Assembly (NCBI GenBank): GCA_934101345.1
Contig: CAKOQV010000001.1
Location: 1-64,000, forward strand
Direction of reading: 5' to 3'
Length of the DNA stretch: 64,000 nt
Source of the DNA: an uncultured Bacilli bacterium
Lineage (GTDB): Bacteria; Bacillota_I; Bacilli_A; RF39; UBA660
Shown: positions 22,729-30,042 of the stretch, piece by piece
How the letters are laid out: each line of letters opens with the position of its first letter
Numbering within the stretch: position 1 is the stretch's first letter
Notes under the pieces: model-generated
The model's database searches: none
What the model saw: only the letters and a program-made list of their open reading frames with translations
What the model was told of the DNA's origin: nothing
Translations under genes and position numbers: made by a program

Positions 22729-22855
22729 ATGCTATCTTATAGGTAGCATAGAGTAGATAATTATCGTAACCTGTTATATGAGGTTGGCTATATAAATCAG
22801 TATAATATTAGGAAAATATAGTCCTTATCTATTCTATGGTGCTTATGAAAAGCAC
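22729..22855 (+). ncRNA. Bistable structured RNA, copy 2, before scaffold/capsid genes
   Basis: Form 1: ATGCTATC (22729-22736) pairs with GGTAGCAT (22742-22749). Form 2: 22737-22760 pairs with 22825-22848, 23 bp with one G-G mismatch at the same place as in copy 1. The inner loop has AACCT/AGGTT and GGCTATAT/ATATAGTCC (one bulge). Against copy 1, T805 to C747 is matched by A86 to G731 (form 1) and A939 to G838 (form 2). The 3' arm GTGCTT can also pair with AAGCAC (22850-22855). Terminators lie on both sides. A cis-acting switch, antiterminator or processed RNA is inferred. Confidence 0.72.
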
Positions 22856-22861
22856 TACTAA

Positions 22862-22888
22862 GTCGATTGAATGAAATCGGCTTTTTTT
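22862..22888 (+). terminator. Terminator T2 after RNA copy 2
   Basis: GTCGATT (22862-22868) pairs with AATCGGC (22875-22881), followed by seven Ts. It stands between RNA copy 2 and the scaffold gene. Confidence 0.8.
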
Positions 22889-22976
22889 GGTCTATCTTAA
22901 AGACTTGAAAGAAAGGATAATATCTAAAAATCTAGGAGGACTAAACCTCTGTAAAAAAGTGGAAGGAGAATATGAT

Positions 22977-23561
22977 ATGAAAGATTTTTTAGAAGGTTTA
23001 GAAATAGGAGAAGAAAAGGTTAAATTAAGTGCTGCAGAAGTTAAATCGATTTTAACTGAACATGGTAAAATCGTTACTAACGAAAATGAAAAGGTAAAAA
23101 AAGATTTAACAAATGAAATCAACACTTATAAGAGTACAATAACTAATTTGGAAAATCAAATTAAAGATATGCCTAGTTCCGATGATGTTACTAAACTTCA
23201 AAATGAGATTAATGATATGAAACAAAAAGAATCTCAAAGAATAGCCGATGAAAAGGCAAAACAAGAAGATGAAATACTTACTAATAATATTATTACTGCA
23301 TTTGGAGATAAGAAATTCACTAGTGATTACGTAAAAAATGGCCTTATCTGTGATATTAAGTCCGAATTAAGCAAAGCAGAAAATAAGGGTAAAGGTATTA
23401 AAGAAATCTTCGAAAGTCTTACAAAAGACAAAACAGGATTATTTGAAAATCCTAATCAACCTGCAGACATGCCAGGTATGGGAGAAGGAGACAATACAAC
23501 ACCTAATAACTTAGATGAAATGTCTTTCGAACAATATAAAGCATGGAGACAAAATAATTAA
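22977..23561 (+). CDS. Phage scaffolding protein
   Basis: A 194-residue acidic, coiled-coil protein (about 35-115) directly before the coat gene, the standard place and type for a GP20-like scaffold that templates procapsid assembly and is then released. The C-terminal helix (LDEMSFEQYKAWRQNN) is the typical coat-binding end. GGAAGGAGAATATGAT precedes the ATG at 22977; the frame runs 30 codons further upstream without a Shine-Dalgarno. Confidence 0.87.
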   Translation: MKDFLEGLEIGEEKVKLSAAEVKSILTEHGKIVTNENEKVKKDLTNEINTYKSTITNLENQIKDMPSSDDVTKLQNEINDMKQKESQRIADEKAKQEDEILTNNIITAFGDKKFTSDYVKNGLICDIKSELSKAENKGKGIKEIFESLTKDKTGLFENPNQPADMPGMGEGDNTTPNNLDEMSFEQYKAWRQNN

Positions 23562-23583
23562 AAGAAAGAGAGGAAAATAGATT

Positions 23584-24678
23584 ATGAATAAAATATTAAC
23601 ACCACAAGTTATTGCAAATGAAGCATTACTTGTACTTGAATCAAATCTAACTATGGCTAATTTAGTTCATAGAGATTATTCAAAAGAATTTGTAAATGTA
23701 GGAGATACTATTACAGTTCGTAAACCAGCCAAATTTGTGGCTAAAAACTTTATAGGAGAAGTAGAGGAACAAGAAATAAGTGAAGGCTCTGTTCCAGTTA
23801 AAATGGACAGATACAGAGATGTTACTGTTGGTGTAACTTCTAAAGAAATGACTTTAGATATTAAAGATTTCTCAAAACAGGTTATTGAACCAGCATTAAC
23901 TGCTATTGCTCAAGCAGTAGACATTGACTTATTAACTGTTGGAGTTGAAAAAGCAGGTTCTAAAGTATCTGTATCAGCAACACCAGTAATAGCAGATATT
24001 GCTAATGTTGCTAAGGCATTAGATAAGAAGAAAGCACCAAGAGATAAAAATAGAAACTTAGTATTAGCTACTGATACTATGTATAAATATAATACTTTAG
24101 ATAATTTTGCTAAAGTATGCTATAAGGGTGATTCAGAAGCATTAAAAGAAGCTGAAATAGGTAGAGTTTATACAATGAATTCATTCTTAAGCCAAAATGC
24201 ACCTGAAAACACTTCTGCAACTGCTGGTACTGCAACAGCATATAAAGTTGCTTGTACTAAAGGTGCTACTCAGTTTACTGTATCAGATGGAGCAGCAAAA
24301 ACTGGAACTATTAAAGCAGGAGATAAGCTAATCGTTAATGGATACTTATTTGAAGTTGCTGAAGATTTAACTCTAGCAGATGGAGCAGGAACATTAAAAG
24401 TAACTGAAAAAATACCATTTGCTATTACTACTGCAGTAAGTGCAGTAATTATAAATAAGGCACACTCTTTAGGCTTCCACAGAAATGGTTTAGCATTAGT
24501 TACTAGACAATTAGAGTTACCTCAAGGTGCTGCTAAGGCTGCTATTGCTAGTGCTGATGGATTAGCAGTAAGAGTTGTATTTGGTTATGACCAAGATACT
24601 AAAAAAGACAAAATCTCATTTGATATTATTTATGGTATCAAAGAATTAGATAGTGATCTATTAGTAGATTTTGCCTAA
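23584..24678 (+). CDS. Major capsid protein, P22 coat family
   Basis: A 364-residue coat protein. The N-terminal part (TPQVIANEALLVLESNLTMA, YSKEFVNVGDTITVRKPAKF, DRYRDVTVGVTSKEMTLDIK) matches the P22 coat-like family, HK97 fold. An inserted beta domain (about 215-290, KGATQFTVSDGAAKTGTIKA) corresponds to the family insertion domain. AGAGAGGAAAATAGATT precedes the ATG. Codon use is enriched in GCT/GCA and GGT, as expected of a highly expressed gene. Confidence 0.94.
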   Translation: MNKILTPQVIANEALLVLESNLTMANLVHRDYSKEFVNVGDTITVRKPAKFVAKNFIGEVEEQEISEGSVPVKMDRYRDVTVGVTSKEMTLDIKDFSKQVIEPALTAIAQAVDIDLLTVGVEKAGSKVSVSATPVIADIANVAKALDKKKAPRDKNRNLVLATDTMYKYNTLDNFAKVCYKGDSEALKEAEIGRVYTMNSFLSQNAPENTSATAGTATAYKVACTKGATQFTVSDGAAKTGTIKAGDKLIVNGYLFEVAEDLTLADGAGTLKVTEKIPFAITTAVSAVIINKAHSLGFHRNGLALVTRQLELPQGAAKAAIASADGLAVRVVFGYDQDTKKDKISFDIIYGIKELDSDLLVDFA

Positions 24679-24692
24679 TATAGGAGGGCATT

Positions 24693-25076
24693 ATGGAATT
24701 TGAAAACCAGTATTTAACTTATGATGAATATAAGGAAGATTTAGAGGGTACACTTTCAGAAATGCCCTTTAATTTATTAGAATATCGAGCAGAAAAGCAA
24801 GTTGATGAACTTACTTTTAATCGCTTTAGAAAAATATCTGATTATCCCATTGAATTAAAGTTGTGTATAAATGAATTAATAACTGAAATAAAGAAATACA
24901 ATGACACTGGTACTAAATCTAGTGAAAAAGTAGGAGAATATTCAGTTAATTATGATAGACCAGTTACTAGTGAAAAAAAGAAATTATTTAAAAGTATTAT
25001 AAAAGAATACTTATCAAATACAAAAATTAATGATGTATTTGTATTATATTGTGGTGCTGATACTAATGACAACTAA
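24693..25076 (+). CDS. Head-tail connector (adaptor) protein
   Basis: A 127-residue mostly helical protein just after the coat gene, with YDEYKEDLEGTLSEMPFNLL, then RFRKISDYP, the layout of gp6/gp15-like adaptors that extend the portal. TAGGAGGGCATT precedes the ATG. Its 3' end overlaps the next gene by 11 bases. Confidence 0.83.
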   Translation: MEFENQYLTYDEYKEDLEGTLSEMPFNLLEYRAEKQVDELTFNRFRKISDYPIELKLCINELITEIKKYNDTGTKSSEKVGEYSVNYDRPVTSEKKKLFKSIIKEYLSNTKINDVFVLYCGADTNDN

Positions 25077-25419
25077 TTCATGTATGACTCTTTATCATAA
25101 GAGATTTAATCCAGAAAAAAGACTTGATGAATGGGATAGATACCCAATAGAAAATGTAATGTGGCAAGGGGGTAAAGGCGCAAGTATCAACAAAGGCTAT
25201 GAAAAAGCTAATGATATAAGTGTATATATACCTTACGATACAAATATGGAACTTGAAAAGGTTCCTTTTTCTATTGGAGATATTATCGTGAAAGGTAATA
25301 TTGAAGATAAAATAACAAAGCAAAGCGATTTAAAAATTGATAATTATAATATAACTACCTTAATTAATAACGATTATGGTAGTGATGATATGAAACACAT
25401 TCAATTAGGAGCAAAGTAA
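25066..25419 (+). CDS. Head completion/stopper-like minor protein
   Basis: A 117-residue protein, second in the connector series. The RFNPEKRLDEWDRYPIENVM region and IGDIIVKGNIEDKI match small minor capsid proteins of Bacillota phages that act as stoppers. The ATG at 25066 overlaps the adaptor gene; an ORF opening at 25030 lacks an RBS. Confidence 0.75.
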   Translation: MTTNSCMTLYHKRFNPEKRLDEWDRYPIENVMWQGGKGASINKGYEKANDISVYIPYDTNMELEKVPFSIGDIIVKGNIEDKITKQSDLKIDNYNITTLINNDYGSDDMKHIQLGAK

Positions 25420-25847
25420 TGTCAGTAAAAATGAAACCAATAAGTACTATAAAGGCAAGATTGGGTATTCAAAAAGGTGGTCCAGCACAGGCTTTTTTTA
25501 CTCAATCTTGTTATAGATATATGACACCTTTTGTTCCAGGCGGTACTAGAAGTCATTTAAATCAAACAGCTGGTGTTGGCAACGATAATATTACTTATCA
25601 AGGACCTGATGCACATTATCTTTATAATGGTGAACTTTATGTTGATCCTGATTATAAAAAAGGTGCTTTTTATAACTCTGATTATGGATATTGGTCTAGG
25701 CCAGGAGTAACGAAAATTAATTCTGGCAAAATGTTACAGTATCACACTCCAGGAACTGGTGCGCATTGGGATAAGTTGATGTGGACATCACAAGGAAACA
25801 AAGTTGTTGAAGAAGTACAAAATTATGTGAATAGAGGGTGTAAATAA
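25419..25847 (+). CDS. Minor capsid protein (tail-completion neighbour)
   Basis: A 142-residue protein of the phage minor capsid family: KARLGIQKGGPAQAFFTQSC, RYMTPFVPGGTRSHLN, YQGPDAHYLYNGELYVDPDY. This family lies between stopper and tail terminator and joins head to tail. Its start shares a base with the previous TAA. Confidence 0.85.
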   Translation: MSVKMKPISTIKARLGIQKGGPAQAFFTQSCYRYMTPFVPGGTRSHLNQTAGVGNDNITYQGPDAHYLYNGELYVDPDYKKGAFYNSDYGYWSRPGVTKINSGKMLQYHTPGTGAHWDKLMWTSQGNKVVEEVQNYVNRGCK

Positions 25848-26248
25848 TGATTGAAAAAATAAGACAATACTTAATAGATAATGATATTATTGATGAAAAT
25901 TGTAGAATTAATGTAGACTTTTTAGGAGAAGAACCTACAGAGTTTGCAATTGTGTCAATTCCGGTTGACCCTATATTAGAAAAATATCTTGATGGTTCAT
26001 CTTTAAGACAATATCAATTTCAATTGATTAGTGTTAATAGCTATGGTGCTGATGTAATACAAAATATGGAAAATAGTAGCTATTATGAAAAACTATATAG
26101 TTTAATAGAAGATAACAATTCTAATGAGATATTACCAAATATAGATGGAATTTATTCTATAGAATGTCTTAATAATGGCTCTATATTAGATGCTGGTACC
26201 AATACTGCAAGATATGCTATACAAATGAGAATAACTTATTTTAAATAA
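25847..26248 (+). CDS. Tail terminator-like protein (minor capsid 3)
   Basis: A 133-residue alpha/beta protein (MIEKIRQYLIDNDIIDENCR, then LRQYQFQLISVNSYG and the C-terminal TARYAIQMRITYFK). By position just before the major tail protein and by its fold pattern it is the tail terminator that caps the tail tube. Followed by hairpin T3. Confidence 0.82.
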   Translation: MIEKIRQYLIDNDIIDENCRINVDFLGEEPTEFAIVSIPVDPILEKYLDGSSLRQYQFQLISVNSYGADVIQNMENSSYYEKLYSLIEDNNSNEILPNIDGIYSIECLNNGSILDAGTNTARYAIQMRITYFK

Positions 26249-26258
26249 AAATGTAAAT

Positions 26259-26280
26259 GGACTCAAAAAAGAGTCCTTTT
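26259..26280 (+). terminator. Terminator T3 before the major tail gene
   Basis: GGACTC-AAAAAA-GAGTCC followed by TTTT. An intra-operon hairpin between tail terminator and major tail genes. Confidence 0.75.
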
Positions 26281-26303
26281 ATTATAAAAAAGGAGGAAAG
26301 AAA

Positions 26304-26804
26304 ATGCCTAAATTAGTTAAAAGAAAAGAAATTATACTTTATCTTGATACTACACCAAGTGGCGAAAGTGAAAGTTGGGGATTATATGGTAAGAAGTCAA
26401 CTACCGCTACCTATAATTATAATCCTAGTTCTACAAGTGAAACTTATATTACCGATGATAATGCAACAGTTACTCTAGATAGTTACAACATTACTATTGA
26501 TGGTAATATGAAATGTTACTTTGGAGATGCTATTTATGATTTTATAAATGGTTTGAGATATAAATTAGCAACTGGTAGTGAAGCTGTAACAAAGGCCTTG
26601 TTGATTGATAAATATGACAAAACAACAGATACTAACTCATTTAAAGCACAAGTTTTCGATTGTACTATATCAGTTGAAACTTATGGTGGTGATGGTGGTG
26701 TTACACCAAATATAACATTTACAATCGGCTTAAATGGGGATCCAATTCAAGGAAGCGTAACATTTACTGGAGATACTCCAACATTTGTTAAAAATTCTGA
26801 TTAA
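26304..26804 (+). CDS. Major tail protein
   Basis: A 166-residue beta-rich tube protein: KEIILYLDTTPSGESESWGL, YITDDNATVTLDSYNITIDG, FDCTISVETYGGDGGVTPNI, ITFTIGLNGDPIQGSVTF. The arrangement is that of siphovirus tube subunits. AAAAAGGAGGAAAGAAA is a perfect Shine-Dalgarno. Hairpins T3 and T4 stand on both sides, which may fix the ends of an abundant monocistronic mRNA. Confidence 0.88.
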   Translation: MPKLVKRKEIILYLDTTPSGESESWGLYGKKSTTATYNYNPSSTSETYITDDNATVTLDSYNITIDGNMKCYFGDAIYDFINGLRYKLATGSEAVTKALLIDKYDKTTDTNSFKAQVFDCTISVETYGGDGGVTPNITFTIGLNGDPIQGSVTFTGDTPTFVKNSD

Positions 26805-26821
26805 TAGATAACATTTAAGAA

Positions 26822-26848
26822 TGAGAGGGTGAAGGCCCTCTCATTTTT
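26822..26848 (+). terminator. Terminator T4 after the major tail gene
   Basis: TGAGAGGG (26822-26829) pairs with CCCTCTCA (26836-26843), followed by TTTTT. The strongest GC stem in the late operon. Confidence 0.88.
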
Positions 26849-26862
26849 ACTAAGGAGGAAAA

Positions 26863-27306
26863 ATGGAAAAATTAATAATAGAAAGAAATAAAGAAGATTT
26901 CTATAGACTTCAAATAAATGACACCGACGATTATATTGAATTTGATTTAACTGATATTAGTCTTCCGGAAAGAGTAATGAATGCAGCAGATAACATAGCA
27001 AAATTGGATGCTGAATATCAAAAAGAAAAAGAAGATATAGTAAGTACTTGTGAAAATGAGAAAGAAAAAGTAAGAAAATTGATTAGACTTGAAAAAGAAA
27101 AGAGTCTTACTATGAGAAAAGAATTTGATAGTTTCTTAGGTGATGGTTCTTGTCAAAAAATATTTGGAGATGCCAACTATTATGGTATGTATTTACAATT
27201 ATTTGATGCTTTAGAACCTCATTTTAAGAAAATGCAAATAAAACTTAAAAAGGGCAAAGAAAAACTCGCTAAAAAGTACCTGAATAATGATGGAGATACA
27301 CTTTAA
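26863..27306 (+). CDS. Tail assembly chaperone (DUF6673-like)
   Basis: A 147-residue charged, helical protein (YIEFDLTDISLPERVMNAAD, then a long coiled coil and SFLGDGSCQKIFGDANYYGM). It is the first of the two genes between the major tail protein and the tape measure, the invariable place of tail chaperones. AAGGAGGAAAA precedes the ATG. The stop overlaps the next ATG by one base (TAATG); no slippery frameshift site is seen. Confidence 0.8.
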   Translation: MEKLIIERNKEDFYRLQINDTDDYIEFDLTDISLPERVMNAADNIAKLDAEYQKEKEDIVSTCENEKEKVRKLIRLEKEKSLTMRKEFDSFLGDGSCQKIFGDANYYGMYLQLFDALEPHFKKMQIKLKKGKEKLAKKYLNNDGDTL

Positions 27307-27863
27307 TGTATCCAACTAAAATGGAAGCAAATGGTCATATTTATCCAATAAATACTGATTATAGAGTGGCACTCGCTTGCTTTAGGGCATTAGAGGATGA
27401 TGAAATCACAGATTTAGAAAGATTTTATGCTGTTGAAACACTTCTTTTGGGTAGTGATGTATTAGAAGAAGATGAAAAGATCTTAAAAAATAAAATAGCT
27501 ATTTACTTGAGATGCGGCAGAGAAGAAAATACAAGCGAAGAAGAGATAGACTTTGATTATTTACAAGATGAAATCAATGTTAGAACAAGCATAAGGCAGT
27601 GTTATAGCAATTTAGATATTGGAAAAATGGAATATCTTCATTGGTACGAATATAACGACCTTATTAGTGGTTTAACTAGCGATAGCCTTATTAACAAGAT
27701 TAGAGATATAAGAAGTTATGATTTAAGTGAAATAACAGATGAAAAGCAGAAAAATAAGATAATGGCTGTTCAATCAAGGTTAGCACTTAAAGATAAACAT
27801 ATAAAAACTAAGGAAGAAAAAGAAATAGATGAATTTTGGGATAGTATCACAGGAGGTGACTAA
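27306..27863 (+). CDS. Gp15-family tail assembly chaperone
   Basis: A 185-residue protein of the bacteriophage Gp15 family: YPINTDYRVALACFRALEDD, AVETLLLGS, and QCYSNLDIGKMEYLHWYEYN. In siphoviruses it acts with the previous protein to coat the tape measure during tail assembly. It is a separate gene here, not a frameshift product. Confidence 0.87.
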   Translation: MYPTKMEANGHIYPINTDYRVALACFRALEDDEITDLERFYAVETLLLGSDVLEEDEKILKNKIAIYLRCGREENTSEEEIDFDYLQDEINVRTSIRQCYSNLDIGKMEYLHWYEYNDLISGLTSDSLINKIRDIRSYDLSEITDEKQKNKIMAVQSRLALKDKHIKTKEEKEIDEFWDSITGGD

Positions 27864-27865
27864 CT

Positions 27866-29647
27866 ATGTATGATGGAAAAATTACCATTGCCACTGAGTT
27901 AGATACTAAATCAGTGGATGCTCAAATAAACAAATTAGAAAATGACTTACAAATAATGACTAAGTCTTTGGAAACTGATTTACAGATACCAGTAGAACTT
28001 AGGATGAGTGAAAGCGAAAAATTAAAACTTGAAAGCGATATTGAAAGGACAAAAAATAGAATAATTTCTTTAAAAGAAAGTATGAATGATGCTGGAAATG
28101 AAGGAAATACAATGAATGAAAAAATTTCTAAAGGCTTCAATAAAGGTGGAAAAAGTTTAAAGAAATTTGCTTTATCTTTATTTGGAATACAATCAATTTA
28201 TAGATTAGTATCAAAAGCAAGTTCAGCATATTTATCTCAAGATACTGAACTAGCACAAAAGTTACAAAATGTGTGGATAGGATTAGGAAGTTTCTTAGAG
28301 CCTCTATTAAATGCTATGAGTAATGCTTTACTAAAGGGACTTGGTTACTTAAATGTTTTCGTTAAAGCTTTAACTGGTGTAGATTATATAGCAAGAGCAA
28401 ATGCTAAGGCATTAAATAAGCAAACAGAAGCACAGAAAAAATTAAATAAAGCTACACAAGATTATGATTTTGATGTAATAAGAAAACAGCAAGATGTAAG
28501 TTCCTCTGCTAGTTCAGGTGCTGACTATAGCGGAATAGAAATACCAGAACTTGATGATAGAATTGTAAAAAAACTACAAAATCTAGCAAAGTGGCTTAAG
28601 GAAAATGAAAACTTGGTAAAAGCTGTTGGTATTGCTTTGGGTGTTACATTTGGAGCAATTGCAATAGCAAAATTAATTGCCAATATAGGTAGTTTAATTG
28701 GTACAGCGAGTGCAGGTACTGGACTTGCGGGTTTATCTTCTGTATTAGGAGTATTAGGACAGATCGGTATTATTGCAATCAGCGTAAGTCTAATTTATAG
28801 TGCAATGACAGGGCGAGATTTAGTTGCGGATTTAAAAGAAATTAAACAAGGACTAATAGATTTAAATGACAATAACAAAAATCTTATAGAAACAACATAT
28901 AAAAGTGCAGAAGAAAGTAAAAATTGGGCTGATGAAATGAAAAACACTGATGAAATAATAAAAACTAAAAGTATTCCCGATTTGACTAACTTAGTTGATA
29001 AAATTGATACTTTTACTGGAAATATTTCTGAAAATATAGATAAATATGAAGATTTAAATTCTAAATTGGTAGAAAACTCTGCTGAATATAAGATAAATCA
29101 AAACATAATAGATGATAACTATAATAGACTTGATGGTTACAAAGCAATACTAGAAAATGTAAAAGAAAAATTAGAAAATGATAATAAAGAACTAGATAAA
29201 AATAGTGAACAATATAAAACTAATAATGAATTGTTAGATAAGACAAAGGAAGCACTTGATAAGATTGATGGTTATAAAGTAAATGCCACTGCCACCGTCA
29301 AATTGAATGATGAAACAGATGGTTTTTTTACTAAGTTATGGAAACAATTAAAAGTGAGTGCTCAATCAGTTATAGATGCTTTTGATTTTAGCTTTGGAAG
29401 TGGGAGCAAAGGTTATGCAAAAGGCGGAATAGTTACACAACCTACTAGAGCTTTGATTGGCGAGGCCGGATATCCTGAGGCGGTTGTTCCTATGACCCAA
29501 GACTATTTATCAACACTTGCTAGTGAAATTGGCAAGTATTCTGGTGGCGGTAATGGTGGAGTTACTAATATTTATTTGGATGGTAGATTAATACAAAGAC
29601 AAGTTCAAAATATAAAGCAGAATAAAGATTTTGCAACGAATAGTTAG
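27866..29647 (+). CDS. Tail tape measure protein
   Basis: A 593-residue protein. Coiled coil at 1-90, a hydrophobic central part (about 255-315, AVGIALGVTFGAIAIAKLIA), a further coiled coil (about 330-480) and the conserved C-terminus GGIVTQPTRALIGEAGYPEA, typical of phage tape measures. With about 0.15 nm per residue known for this class, tail length would be near 90 nm. It is short for a siphovirus tape measure but has no sign of truncation. Confidence 0.93.
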   Translation: MYDGKITIATELDTKSVDAQINKLENDLQIMTKSLETDLQIPVELRMSESEKLKLESDIERTKNRIISLKESMNDAGNEGNTMNEKISKGFNKGGKSLKKFALSLFGIQSIYRLVSKASSAYLSQDTELAQKLQNVWIGLGSFLEPLLNAMSNALLKGLGYLNVFVKALTGVDYIARANAKALNKQTEAQKKLNKATQDYDFDVIRKQQDVSSSASSGADYSGIEIPELDDRIVKKLQNLAKWLKENENLVKAVGIALGVTFGAIAIAKLIANIGSLIGTASAGTGLAGLSSVLGVLGQIGIIAISVSLIYSAMTGRDLVADLKEIKQGLIDLNDNNKNLIETTYKSAEESKNWADEMKNTDEIIKTKSIPDLTNLVDKIDTFTGNISENIDKYEDLNSKLVENSAEYKINQNIIDDNYNRLDGYKAILENVKEKLENDNKELDKNSEQYKTNNELLDKTKEALDKIDGYKVNATATVKLNDETDGFFTKLWKQLKVSAQSVIDAFDFSFGSGSKGYAKGGIVTQPTRALIGEAGYPEAVVPMTQDYLSTLASEIGKYSGGGNGGVTNIYLDGRLIQRQVQNIKQNKDFATNS

Positions 29648-29658
29648 GAGGGATAAGC

Positions 29659-30033
29659 ATGTTTATAAATAAAGATAGTTTAAAAATAAATGGCATAAGC
29701 ATTGGAAAATACATAACTGAGGCAACTTATGGCTTTTATGATACTTGGTCTTCAGATACTGGCTATAATACACTAAGTGGAAACTTCGTTGGTACTTTCA
29801 AAGGAACATATCCTAAGATAACTATTAAATTTGCAAAATCTTTGTCAATCGCAGACTTGAAAACGCTTACAACTTCTATATTTAGAACTACATCTCAAAC
29901 TATAGTTTATGATGATCCAGATGGAACAACTAAAACAATAACAACTCATAAAGGCGATTTAGCATTAAAATTTACAGGAATTAATAAAAAAGAAGCATTT
30001 AGCTATGACTTCGTTGGAAACAATCCATTATAG
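29659..30033 (+). CDS. Distal tail protein-like (DUF6711)
   Basis: A 124-residue beta-rich protein right after the tape measure (FINKDSLKINGISIGKYITE, LSGNFVGTFKGTYPKITIKF). Size and position match DUF6711 proteins that replace or form part of the distal tail (Dit) hub. Much shorter than a classical Dit, so a carbohydrate-binding extension is absent. Confidence 0.75.
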   Translation: MFINKDSLKINGISIGKYITEATYGFYDTWSSDTGYNTLSGNFVGTFKGTYPKITIKFAKSLSIADLKTLTTSIFRTTSQTIVYDDPDGTTKTITTHKGDLALKFTGINKKEAFSYDFVGNNPL

Positions 30034-30042
30034 GTGACTTAA

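Noticed and set aside
26863..27863. Programmed frameshift in the tail chaperone pair
   Set aside because: The first gene ends at TAATG with the second starting at the same ATG, and no slippery heptamer is seen; the two are ordinary coupled genes.
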